Origin: Erythroxylum novogranatense
Lineage: Eukaryota > Streptophyta > Magnoliopsida > Malpighiales > Erythroxylaceae
Assembly (NCBI GenBank): GCA_029891385.1
Contig: CM057230.1
Coordinates: forward strand, 38,969,858 to 39,033,857
Reading direction: 5' to 3'
Length of the DNA: 64,000 bases
A model generated the notes under the pieces. The model had not been told where the DNA came from and ran no database searches. It saw only the letters and a program-made list of their open reading frames with translations. The position numbers and the translations under genes were made by a program. This document shows, in pieces, positions 1 to 10,981 of the stretch (position 1 is its first letter; every line of letters begins with the position of its first letter).

Positions 1-369
1 ATAAACATAAGCTTGTAAGGAATTGTATCCTTTGACATGTAATCCAATAACCCCACTTCTTTTTTCCCTCGTGCAAATAAAAGAATTCGTCATTTCTCTT
101 GGGCTAAATTATTAAAAAAATTAACTTTAAACAAATTAAAAATAAAAACTTAAAATACGTAAAAAATTGTTCTTTGCTGCATCTTTGTACTCAAACATCC
201 CGTTGCACACATGGCTAATGCATTTTTTCCCTTTGTGGAATGAAAGAACATCGAACCTAATCAGTATCTTCTCCCTTTTGTAACATTTTACAGTTTTAGA
301 CGGCGAATAGTGCTTTCAGTTAATGGAAAATGCTCCGTGCGCGAACCAGCTGGGACGTGCTTTACCTTT
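1..369. other. Non-coding flank, nothing recognised
   Basis: AT-rich sequence with no supported reading frame. It may be the decayed upstream part of the PPR remnant that follows, but I could not find PPR-like residues before about position 370. Confidence 0.4.
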
Positions 370-870
370 TGTCTACAGACTGCTTTGATGAACATGTACA
401 GTGCGCTTGACCATGTCATCCATGCGTTTAACTATTTCATACATTAATGCCTGAAAAAAGGCGTCTTTGCTTGATGGATGCCTATGCTTCTAGTGGGAAA
501 TGGGATGACGGAGGAGGCATTGAATCTGTTTAATTCGATACCCACTAAGGATTTTACTTTACTCAATATTATGATTTCTGGCGGGGATGATAATTTTTGC
601 TAGGAGAACATTTTATGAAATGACTCCAAAAGATTCTGTTGTCGATTATAACAGTATATGAAGCTGGGGATCTGGAGACACTTGGTGCACTGTTTAGGGA
701 AATGCCTCTTAAAAATGTTATCACTTGGCACGCCATGATTACAGAATGTTTGCAAAAACCAAGTCTATGGAGAGGCCCTTGATTTGTTTGGCCAAATGAG
801 GGCTCAAGGGTTTGCATCTGATGTTACGGTAACTGGTGTTTTATCTGCCTGTGTCAATTTGGGATTTTAG
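370..870 (+). pseudogene. PPR protein gene remnant (PLS type)
   Basis: Several pieces in different frames read like consecutive pentatricopeptide repeats. QTALMNMYSA lies near 377-406, an EEALNLF..IPTKD piece near 511-560, ARRTFYEMTPKD near 599-640, then AGDLETLGALFREMPLKN near 661-717 followed by VITWHAMI. A last piece, ALDLFGQMRAQGFASDVTV, runs into VLSAC near 776-852. This matches the plant P-L-S PPR pattern (ARxVFDEMPxKDxVSWNxMI, then a VLSAC block). PPR proteins of this class act in RNA editing or processing in mitochondria and plastids. Stops and frameshifts separate every piece, for example one near 755-775, and no start codon or C-terminal E/DYW domain is visible. It is a dead fragment. 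The copia 5' LTR starts 57 bp downstream, so retroelement insertion may have truncated it. Confidence 0.8.
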
Positions 871-926
871 ATTTTAGGAATTTTATTTTTTTAAAAAAAA
901 GTGTTTAAGAATCTCCTCTTCCACCA

Positions 927-1143
927 TGTTAAGTAATAGCTTAGGTTGTGTAGTATTTATTTTATAAAGTGGTGTTGTTTCTGTTAAAGAGTTGTAGTTA
1001 AAGTTAAAGAGTTGTAGTTTTGTACATAATAGCTAAGTGTTTCATGTTTTGTATATATCCAAAATCTGATTTGACGTACAGTTTGAAGTTGAATGATATA
1101 CAAGTCAATCTTTATTTACGACTCTCTCAAAAAACTCTGTACA
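927..1143 (+). repeat. Copia 5' LTR (217 bp)
   Basis: The segment starts TGTTAAGTAATAGC and ends CTCTGTACA, giving TG...CA ends, and it lies directly before a copia-type primer-binding site. Length suits small copia LTRs. The 5' edge is inferred from the TG dinucleotide, because no second LTR is present for comparison. Confidence 0.55.
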
Positions 1144-1155
1144 TGGTATCAGAGC
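1144..1155 (+). other. Primer-binding site, tRNA-iMet type
   Basis: TGGTATCAGAGC directly abuts the LTR end. It is the complement of the 3' end of initiator methionine tRNA and is the usual minus-strand primer site of plant copia and Tekay elements. Confidence 0.85.
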
Positions 1156-1397
1156 GGGTCTCGATGTTGTTGTCGATCAACACTATTGATGGATTGAAGT
1201 GAGAAAGAGTGCATGGGGTAGCTGGTTGATGGTTATTGTCAACTCGATACGTTTCTGTAGTAGAGGGAGTAGCTGATTTGAGGAAATCGAGAGTTAGGGT
1301 TTTGTTTTACTGTTTCTCTGAAATCAAAAGTTAGGGTTTAATTTTTCACCCTATTTCTCTTCACAAATCTGAAGGTAGATCAAAGGCATTTGCAACG

Positions 1398-4300
1398 ATG
1401 GAAGGTGTATCGTATGAATCTCCCACAGGATCGACTCTGGATCCTCGATTGAGAGGTATGCACGAAGAAGGTCAAGTTTACATTCAAGGTTCAGACTATC
1501 TAAGTATAAGTTTAATTACTACCGTATTGAATGGGAATAACTTTTTGAGCTGGAGTAGATATGTTAAAATAGCTATAGGAGCTAGGATGAAGCTAGGGTT
1601 CATAGATGGAACATGCCAAAAACCTAGTCCAGGATTTGTTCACTATGAAAAATGGATTAGGCCAGATTATATGGTTAGATCATGGATACTGAACTCAATG
1701 TCGAAAGATATAGTTGAAACCTTCATCTATACAAATTCTACCTATGAATTATGGTCAGATTTGGTAGAGAGGTTTGAAGAGAGTAATGGATCATTATTAT
1801 ACCATTTACATAGACAGATTAGTGCTACTTCACAAGGCACTATGTCTGTTGCTAAATACTTTACTAGTCTTAAGAAATTGTGGGATGAGCTTTGGTGGCT
1901 CATGCAACATCCCACTACCACAAGGTACATACCCAAACATTCAAGAATATTCAAGTACATAATCTATGATAATGGTATGTTAGAGCAAAAACATATCCAA
2001 CTTACACATGACATCATCTAATATAATCAGAAAATCATCAAATTGAAAAAAATCATTCATTGCATTTATCCACAAAATTTACATTGTTTTCTTCAGACAA
2101 ATATTTACAACCTCGTACAGGTACTAACAAAAACAACAAAATACAAGACACAACACTCCTAAAGCCAGCTGACAGATCTCTGAGCCATTACAAAATCCAA
2201 AAGGGTCCTTTAGTCCTGTCTAAAGAACTAGGTCTCCTGTCTCGTACCAGAAAACCACATTGCAATTTTTATGAGTTTTGCGAACTCAATAAATGAACCA
2301 TTATTGATGATTTTACCGGATCACATACACATAATATATATTTTATAAACAATCATTTAGAGCATAAACACATTCCAGATATTCACACAATATGCTATAT
2401 TATAAGATCACACAGTCTACATTACTAAGCATAGCAAATAGATCACATCAATTTATCACTCATTCGGCATTGCAAATCATTCCCTAATTTCAGTCTTATA
2501 ATGTTATATGCATGAGACTCACATTCTTTCTTATTGTTGTGACTGAGTGCCTATCACAAACTTACACAATTACCGGCCCATATGGCTCAGTCAAAAAAAA
2601 TCACGGAACATAGCTCTACGCGCAAAATAAAAAATCACAGAACATAGCTTTACGTGGAAGCGCTTCATACTAGCAACTCAAGTCACAACGCCTTTATATG
2701 AGCATGCATTTTATGAAATGCAACAATTTTAGAAAATCTCATATATCACAATTTTATACAAATGCTCAGGCAAGATTTCACAGTCATCGGACCTAAATCC
2801 GACATTCAACTTTCATGAGGAATCAAATGTCAAAAATTTATATCAAATCAAACACTCCCAATACATGCCCAACTATTAAACTCCTCGGACCTCAGCTCCA
2901 TAATCAAAATCAACTCACAAACAGTTTAATAATATTAGAAGTGTAATAAATTAAATTAAATTCAAATCAAATCAATCATAGGAATCATCTAGGTTGACTC
3001 ACAGAATGCTCCAATATACTATTGCCTGGATGGTCCGGCAATATTTGTCCGGCGTCCACTTGGCTCCTCTAAAACATACACAACACATTCACAAATATCA
3101 CATTTTTGCTCAAATATACAAGTGTTTCTTTTATGCACATCAATATATAGAAAGTATGCATAATGCATGTTCAATGATAATTCGAGGTATCTTATTGCAA
3201 TTCTCAACATCAAATTGATCAGATATCAAAGCCCTCATTAATATTATTTGGTACTTATAGTTTGGACCAAAATAAAACAATGTGAAAACAATTTCATAAC
3301 TTAATTGACCACTTCAGATTTTCTACCCATATTATTTTGGGTCAACTTTGCATAATTAATCTGATAGGGTAAAAGATAAAATTAGGCAACACTTCCTTCT
3401 GAAAAGTTGTTCTACATTGTCTCAAGTTTCTAACGACTCTAAGATTATCCAATTTGATTCAGTATTCAATGAGTTATGCACAAAATACCTCAGACTGTAC
3501 ACATTTGAACTTTTGACTAGTACATGATCATACCCTCTCATTGTACAACTCATATCTTTCAGCTCAAATATCTAAAATTTCAAACTTTATACCAATTTAA
3601 AGCTAGGAGAATAAGCTACAACTTTGGTGAAGACAACTCAGCCTAATTCAGCCCAAATCAATACAGTTTATTCAATAATCACAGGAAGACAGGATTAAAA
3701 TTTGACCTCTTCACAAAAATTGTATAAATATGTCTCTAGTTTAATATGAATCAAAAACTAACTCATTTGGAAATCTACAGCTCAAGTTATAATTTGAAAA
3801 CCGAAGCATGATCATGAAAATTTCCAGTTCATAACATTTCAACATACTTCCACACTTGCATCCTATCAATCACTTTCAAATCAATTCAGATAACTCTAAA
3901 TTTTTATGAAGAGAAAGAAAAATATCTTAGGAATCCATTAATCCAAGTTTCAAGTTATTTGGAGTTCGGATAAAAAAGTTATAGGCAAAAAACTGAGGGA
4001 TGTTCAATGAAATACTCTGTTCAGAACCTTATACATGCAACTATCACCATTTTATTATAGAATAACGTTTTTTGCACGTAAGTCTCCTCATTTTTGCAGC
4101 AACTCTCTTTCATCTTCTTCCTCTCCTATACTTAATTCCTCATCACAAAGTTATACCTTACATTTGCTCCTTCATTTGTAACTTATCTTATGCTAAATAA
4201 CTCAAAGTGCAACATTATCTACAATTGCCAAAACCAAAAATTTTTTAATACTATTCATCATCTTCTTCACCGAATTGCTTCTTCTCTCTTTTTTTCGTTT

Positions 4301-5843
4301 TTTGTTTAAATTTCTTACTTCTAAACCATCCATTCTACATTTTCATATCTAGAAAAATCTTGGCAACAAGTTAGACTCAAATTACACTTCAAACATTTAC
4401 CATCCAAAGTTTCATAAATGTTATCTCTTTCTCTACTATAAACTTTTAAATGCTCGTATTTTCCTCCACTACATTTTCTTTTATTATTTTTTCTTAATCC
4501 ACTCTTTAATCTCATTCAACTCCCATTCTAGCTCATCGTACTCGTAAACAATTCAAAACTCGATATTCAAACCAAACACCAAAAATCAAAGCCCACCTAC
4601 AGTTTCATGCATAGTTACAACACTCATTTATCTCATGCATGTGTTTCATTCCAACAAGCAAAACATCACTAAAAAACAATCAGCTATAGAACTCAAAAAC
4701 TTAGCCATTTACTTACCCTATTTTCAGAAAATCACAGCTTGAGAAGAAGATCAAAACTCAGTGAAGAACAAGTTGTTTTATGAAGAGAGAACAATGAAAA
4801 CTGCTGTCTAATTTCTTGTTTTACTTTACTAACTTAGAGACACGTTGCTCCCTTGCATGTGAGCCGTTTGTCTTATCTATAGGCTGTCACATGTCACCTT
4901 ATAATTGGTTCATTATTTTAATAATTTTCTTAGTCTAAAATACCCCAAAATTTTAGAAATTTTCTAAAATCCACCAAAATTATAAAATAATACTAATAGT
5001 CTCCAAATAAATTTTTAACTCAAAAATAATTCACCAAAAAATGTACAAAAATTTCCAAATCACATTTAATACAGTCCAAATAAATCTACAATTTTCATTT
5101 ATAAACCGATTTACTCGAAAATGCCAATGAATGCATGTACAATCATATGAATGTGCAAAATAAATATGTATGTCACTATTAATTAGGCAGGACATGTATT
5201 TTTCTAATTTCACAATATTTTCATAAATTAATATTCTAGCCTTAACATGGGTATTGGAATGTTACACCTCATACCTGTCCCACAATGTACTTATGGGGCG
5301 GCTACACAGTGCATTTGTGGAGCACCTAAAACTTTAGCTGATTTGATATCTATGAATCAATTAATGCAATTTCTGATGGGTTTGAATGAGAGTTATGATC
5401 ATGTTAGAAACCAGATTTTGGTATGGAACCCTTGCCATCTGTTAATAAAGCATATTTTATGATTTGAGGATAGAAAATCAAAGGGAAGTGCAGATGGTAT
5501 TTAGTAAAGGGATTGAACATAGTGCTATATTAGTGAACACAGGTAGTATTAAGATGGTTACTGATGGAGGAGGGAAACAATTTAAACAAAAATGGGGTGG
5601 CAATGACAAGAGTGAGATGTTTTGATTTTATTGTAAGAAGAATTGACATTTAAAGAAGAACTGTTTTAAACTCACTAGTGAACCAGATTGGTACAAGGAG
5701 TTACAGAATCGGAGAGAGAAAGGAACTGGGAAACCTTTTACTGCTAATGTAGTGAGTGAAACTTCTTCATTCACTGTTGATAAGAGTAAATTAGCCACAG
5801 ATAGTGCAGTTAGTGCTTCTACTCCTCCATTGTCCAATATTTG
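1398..5843 (+). pseudogene. Copia gag, split by solo LTR and broken
   Basis: This is the remains of the structural gag polyprotein that would form the virus-like particle. The first part (1398-1902) starts MEGVSYESPTGS and contains NGNNFLSWSRYVKIAIGAR and KLGFIDGT, typical of plant copia gag (Retrotran_gag_3/UBN2 families). The second part (5272-5843) continues with LMQFLMGLNESYDHVRNQIL, then MEPLPSVNKAYF after a frameshift near 5420. A zinc-knuckle-like stretch near 5625-5665 reads FYCKKN, stop, HLKKNC, so one position of the CCHC motif is lost. The insertion at 1903-5266 and several stops make it non-functional. Confidence 0.8.
1903..5266 (-). mobile_element. Solo LTR C, Tekay/Del-like (3.36 kb)
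   Basis: The segment starts TGCAACATCCC and ends GGAATGTTACA, matching the ends of the LTRs of elements A and B in this window. It interrupts copia gag exactly. The 5-bp flanks are GCTCA before and CCTCA after, a target-site duplication with one mismatch. No internal region, primer site or second LTR is present, so it is a solo LTR, the usual product of LTR-LTR recombination. Orientation is inferred from its + strand ends and from a degraded GTTGACTCACAG stretch near 2993, which resembles the GTTACTCACC block of A and B. No coding region was found; small open frames within it look incidental. Confidence 0.75.
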
Positions 5844-7250
5844 ATAAAATTAATAACTTTATTATATCATAATTATATGTTGTTATAATTTAAAGTGGTG
5901 ATAATATATATATATATATATATTAAAAGGAAAAGTTGAAAATTTTATAAAATTTATGAAATATAGTATGCTTATAACATTCTAAGGCGATAAGGATTTA
6001 AAGTAAAACTTATATCAAGGTTTCAAGTAAGGAATTACTCTTAACAAATTTTTAATTAGAGTGACTTAGGAATGAATCTTCTAATATTAGAATTTAGAAA
6101 GGAGAAAAATTATGAATCTAAATTTAGATTAATTAGAATATAATGATTTTAGAAAAAAAAGTAAAAGAACTATTTACAAAAGTAATAAAATAATAATTTA
6201 TTAAAATATCAAAAGTATTTATAAAATATATTCTAGTTTTAATAAATAATAGTTATTTTCAATATAATATACTATACATATGTGTTTTAGAACTTAATTA
6301 CTTATATATTGTTTTGGAATTGATACATTAGGATTAATAAAGTGATTAATTCATTTTAAGATTAATATAAATACATATATGCATAATGCATATATTGTGT
6401 AAATATGAAAAATAAAATCAAAAGTTTAAATGCGTTAAGATTAATCATGATTTAATTAATTTCTTTTAATATGTGTAACAAAAATATAAAATTTTACAAT
6501 GATTATTTGATAATAGACATAAAGTGAAAAGGCAATAATATTAGTTAAAAAACAAAATAGCTACATCAATTAAGAGTGTTGTTGTACATAATTTATAAAA
6601 ACATTAAAAGCTTGAAAATATTATATTATAAACTTAATAAACTTATTTTTAAAATCTTATTAAAAGAAATATAATAATATATTAAACACGTAAAAATAAT
6701 ATTTCAAATAAATTCATTGTACTTAGATAATAAATTTTATACGTTTACATTATAATTAATTGTTATTATAAAATTACAAAACTAAAATTAAATCCTCTTA
6801 TTTGTAGGAAATAATTATGACAATTTTATCATTGCTACGTATTTTTAATAAGTATATATAATTTATGAATTTTAAAAAATACAACTATAACTTTTTTAAA
6901 TTCTCTTAAAATAAATATATAAAAATTTTAAAAATATATTAAACGACTAGACCGACTGAGGCCCGATGGGCTACCCGGGTCGGTTGGCTTCAACCCGTCC
7001 ATAGGCCATATGCTTGTTCTAGCTCGCCCAGGTTGGGCCACGAGTCGGATCATTCTGGCCCGCCCGTAAATTTTTTTGGCCCTGTCAGGCAAGCCATCGA
7101 TGGCCCGGGCCCAATCCGACCTGTTGATACCGCTGTTTGTTATCCATGAATGACTTTTTTTTGCCCCTACCTTCACAAATTTATCCTGATATTTTTTGAT
7201 GATATTTTGGTATATAGTCGTAACCTTTAGGATCACATGCAACACTTGCA
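5844..7250. other. AT-rich non-coding tract with (TA)n
   Basis: Very AT-rich DNA with no supported gene, including a (TA)n run at about 5905-5923. The only compositional break is the GC-rich island at 6941-7140, listed separately. Confidence 0.6.
6941..7140. other. GC-rich island with GGCCCG repeats
   Basis: About 200 bp rich in short motifs such as GGCCCG, GCCCGGGCCC and ACCCGGGT, inside otherwise AT-rich DNA. The change in composition suggests a transposon fragment, but I cannot assign a family. The open frame across it on the minus strand has a biased composition and no recognisable domain. Confidence 0.35.
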
Positions 7251-7264
7251 AATTACTCTTGATC

Positions 7265-8945
7265 TCCTACGAAATATATTGTTTTCCAATGCAAAGAAGT
7301 TCTCATTTAGTTAGGAGCACACTCAAATTTTGGGACACACAGTCTCTAAACAAGGGGTGGCAGTAGGTTCAGAGAAAGTCTAAGCAGTATTAGATTAGCT
7401 TTCACCACGAAATGTCAAAGAGCTACAAGGATTTCTCAGTTTAACAAGCTACTACCATCGATTTCTCAAAAATTATGGGTTGATTGCAAAGCCTTTGATT
7501 GATTTAACTAAGAAGAATGGTTTCTACTAAGGTCCTCAAGCTAAGTCAGCCTTTCAAAAACTCAAAGTAAAGTGACACTAACCTTTGTTCTTATTCTATG
7601 ACTACTATATTTTAGTCTTCCTTTTATAGTTGAGTGTTGCACTTCTTTAGCTGGTATCGAAGCCATTTACTGTAATCTGAGCATCCTATTACATATTTCA
7701 ATAAGGGTTTATCTTTCTCTAACCTTTTAGCTTTGGTACTTTGCAAAAGTGGAAACACTATATGCTTGGTAGACATTTTTTTATCAGGATTGGCCATTGC
7801 AATCTTAAATCTCTTGAACTAAAGGGTGACTACAATTGAATAGTAGTGAATTATAATGAAGTTATCTCCCTTTGACTTCACTATTATTTAAGACAGGAAA
7901 AGAAACTCAAGGTGTTGATCCTCTCTCTAAGAGGCCACAATATGCTAAGTTTTTAGCTAGTTCTTCTAGTTCATATAGATTTTCTTAATCACAAGGAAGC
8001 CTTGGCACACGTATTAGAAAAATTTTTCTTGCCATATATGAAAAGGGATGGAAGCTTCATCTCTAAAATTATCTCATATGTCAATAGAATAAATGTGAAA
8101 TTCTCTCCCTTAGTAATCTTCAAATATATCTTTAGATCTCATCACTTGACGTCGCAAATCTTATGGTTTTGATACTTTTTAGTAGCGATGAATAAATTAA
8201 ATAAATGTAGTCATTTTCTTCCACTTTCTCATCCATTTATAACCAAGTTAATGGCTAGTCTTTTTTACAGGTAAATTGTTCGATTACATAGTATGTCTTG
8301 TTCCATTCTCTTTGATAGAGATTCACTTTCCTTAGAAAATTTTGGCAAGAATTATTTCGACTTAAGTCATACAAAACTTGGCATAAACACATCTTATGAT
8401 TCATAAACCGTAGGCCACACCAAAGTAGTTAATCATTGCCTTGAATCTTATTTGAGATGCTATGCACATGAATGACCTTCTTTATAGAACTAATTTTTAG
8501 CTTGGGCAGAATATTCTTTCAATGTGAGGTATCATTCTTCTACTCGTACATCTCCTTTTAAACTATTATATGGTTGAGATACTCCCACTCTTCATCCTTA
8601 TGTTCCTAGAGAAACTCAAAATGCTGACTTAGATGACGAATTAATCACACGGGATGAGATGCTCAAGCTCCTGTGTGATAACATTCTCAAAGATCAATCC
8701 CCTGTGAAAGCTCAAGCAGACTTAAAGTGGCAAGAGTTATCTTTGAGGTAAGCGATGTTTTTTTCTTTTTTTTTAATCCATTCCAACAACAATCATTAAA
8801 TAAAAGAAGGTACGAAAAGCTTTCCCTAGTTTTTTTTTCCCCTTATAATGCCTGTTTTACCAAGTGAGACCTATTGCTTATGAACTAACCCTCCTTGAAG
8901 ACTTAGAGTTTCACCTCATTTTTATCTTTTCTTTTTGAGTCCTAC
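7265..8945 (+). pseudogene. Decayed Ty3/gypsy pol (RT, RNase H, integrase)
   Basis: Pieces in all three frames follow the order of a gypsy polyprotein. The RT end reads GHTVSKQGVAV, then VKELQGFLSLTSYYHRF and NYGLIAKPLIDLTKKNGF (about 7335-7525). RNase H is suggested by HPITYFNKGLS near 7683. The integrase part includes AEYSFNVRYHSSTRTSPFKL followed by LYG near 8508-8570, and a C-terminal VRPIAYELTLLEDLEF piece near 8860-8915. Stops and frameshifts occur throughout. No gag, LTR pair or chromodomain could be tied to it. The element family is uncertain. Confidence 0.75.
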
Positions 8946-9186
8946 CTATGGTTAGTTACCTTTTAGTCCACCTCTTTGTCTTCCTTTTACTAATGATTGG
9001 GTACAAATACTAGAGAACATATTATCTTATTCACTTACTCTATTCTTATTATATTCTATCTTATCTCATTCATATATTTATATAAAAACAAGATGTAAAT
9101 AAGATGGAATGAAACTATTAATAAATGAAATAGGTGATTTTATCCACACCCTGGCCCCTAAATTCAAAGGTCTTATACTAGAATCA

Positions 9187-10740
9187 TGTTGGGAAACTGG
9201 GTTGAGATCTGATCCCAACCGAAGCGGAATAATCACGATACTTTTTCCTGACTTTTGATTTCTTGAAAATCAAGATCTTTTTAATTCTATAAAATAATTA
9301 ATACAAATTATAGCAAAGTGAAATTTTAATTCGTACCTTATTCCGAAGCTTAATCTTTGTCATTTTGTATCCCTCGAATTATTCCCCAAACTGATCCGTC
9401 TTAACCACCATAACCGCACAAATGTCCAGCCTCTAATAGTATCCACAGAACAGGTTGAGAGAAGTCTGTAACTCTTACAGAGAGGGTTAAGCTAAAAATG
9501 CTAGCTTCATAGAATTTAAGCCTATTTATAATAAACTTTGGATGTTTTAGTAATTTAATTGAAATTAAATTCTAATTCAGTTATGCCCATTTAAGATTCA
9601 ATATATCATATTGATCCTTATTTATTAAATATCTCATATTTAATCATAAAGTTTCTTAAACTTTACAATCAAGTCTAACTTGATTAAATTAACTTTGTTT
9701 TTTCAACCTATTTTATATATAGAACTCATTATGTTCCCAAATATGTTAGCAATGATTATAAAATCTAATTTTAATTTAATTCATAATTAAAATTAGATAA
9801 ATTAAAACTCTTTTTAATTTATCTTTAATTCTCTAATTAAATAATTTATAATCGTAGATCAAGATTGGTGTCTACCAACGCATCATGACCACCCAAATAT
9901 TTAGAAATGTTAAAGTAGTTTTGACTAACCTTCATGTGCATAATTTTTTGGTATAATTCAATTATTTATCATACAATGTTCCGATTAGACATAGAGCATG
10001 AAATTAATGTCTACTCTATTTTGAATCTAATCATATTAGTTCTTTGTCATTAGTTATTGATTTAATTAATGACATTTGTAAATTAGTTACAAAGCATCAT
10101 TTTACCTTGGCTAAGGATTTCTTGAATTAATACTAATCGAGAACAATGAAACATTCTCCCTAATTACTTTATGGTGATGAATCATATCTTGATCACTCAA
10201 TCATCTCCATATAATTCATGCTACATCCAATAATTATCGATTAGACGTCCTATGATTAAATACATCGTAAATAGTATCAAAACATAAAAATCTCCATACA
10301 AGATAACTTTGATGACCTTATGTCAAATGCTGACTTATACAATCATCACAATGAGAATTCCATAGACATACAAGTAATGTTTCAAATGGATTACTCATAT
10401 CGGGTCTGTTCAGTGAACTTGTTCTCTAGCAAGCACTCATACGTTTGTTTAAGTACTATATACTTTAGCCTATGAGATCGATTACTTCCTTCATAAGAAA
10501 AAACAAAATATGTGTTAATCTTTTTACACTCTATTAATGTCCAATCTTTATAGAACAATGATTGGGAAAATTTAGGAATAATACATAAATGTAATATAAA
10601 TCCCATAATTATAATTTCATTAGAATTTCACTTGCAATATACAATTATCTCATATACTTTATCATATACATCTAAACATATACAAAATAAAGAATGTCTT
10701 TAAATAATTTGTTACTAAATTATAACCAAAAGGGTTAATG
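9187..10740. other. Candidate LTR or LTR fragment
   Basis: A possible boundary TGTTGGGAAACTGGG at 9187 is followed by GATCTGATCCCAACCGAAGC, wording I associate with plant retrotransposon LTR edges. The rest is AT-rich and non-coding, and it ends at the LINE tail near 10764. No partner LTR, primer site or target duplication was found, so the class and the right edge are guesses. Confidence 0.3.
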
Positions 10741-10763
10741 AAGGGCATAAAATAAGTAACTTA

Positions 10764-10781
10764 TTTTTTTTTTATTTTTTT
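10764..10781 (-). other. LINE poly-A tail
   Basis: A T-rich run on the + strand interrupted by single A bases, downstream (minus-strand sense) of the RNase H domain. It marks the 3' end of the LINE insertion. Confidence 0.7.
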
Positions 10782-10981
10782 GTGTAAAGAGAAAAAGAGT
10801 ACACCGATAGCTAAATGAGTCGGGGGAAACAGATCCCCGACATATCGTCTAAAAGGAGACAATGGCACCTTAAAGGTGGAACATCAAAATAAGTGACTCC
10901 AATGACGTCCTGACCTACCGGGGCAATGAGCCAGTCCGTGCATCTGTTGCTCTCTCGGTATACATGACGATGAACAACAGA

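Larger units (their letters stand above)
927..5843 (+). mobile_element. Decayed Ty1/copia retrotransposon, 5' part
   Basis: The order is 5' LTR (927-1143), initiator-Met primer site (1144-1155) and gag, the last interrupted by a Tekay-type solo LTR at 1903-5266. Reading across that insertion, gag joins in frame through TSD sequence to give ELWWL followed by IPVPQCTYG. Gag similarity ends near 5843 in AT-rich DNA. No protease, integrase, RT or 3' LTR of this element was recognised, so the element is truncated or its remainder has been lost. Confidence 0.75.

Noticed and set aside
1144..1155. tRNA-iMet gene fragment at TGGTATCAGAGC
   Set aside because: Position directly after LTR ends (also 53898-53909) fits a primer-binding site; no tRNA body is present.
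6928..7251. 107-codon minus-strand ORF over the GC island
   Set aside because: Composition-driven frame without recognisable motifs. It crosses from AT-rich to GC-rich DNA.
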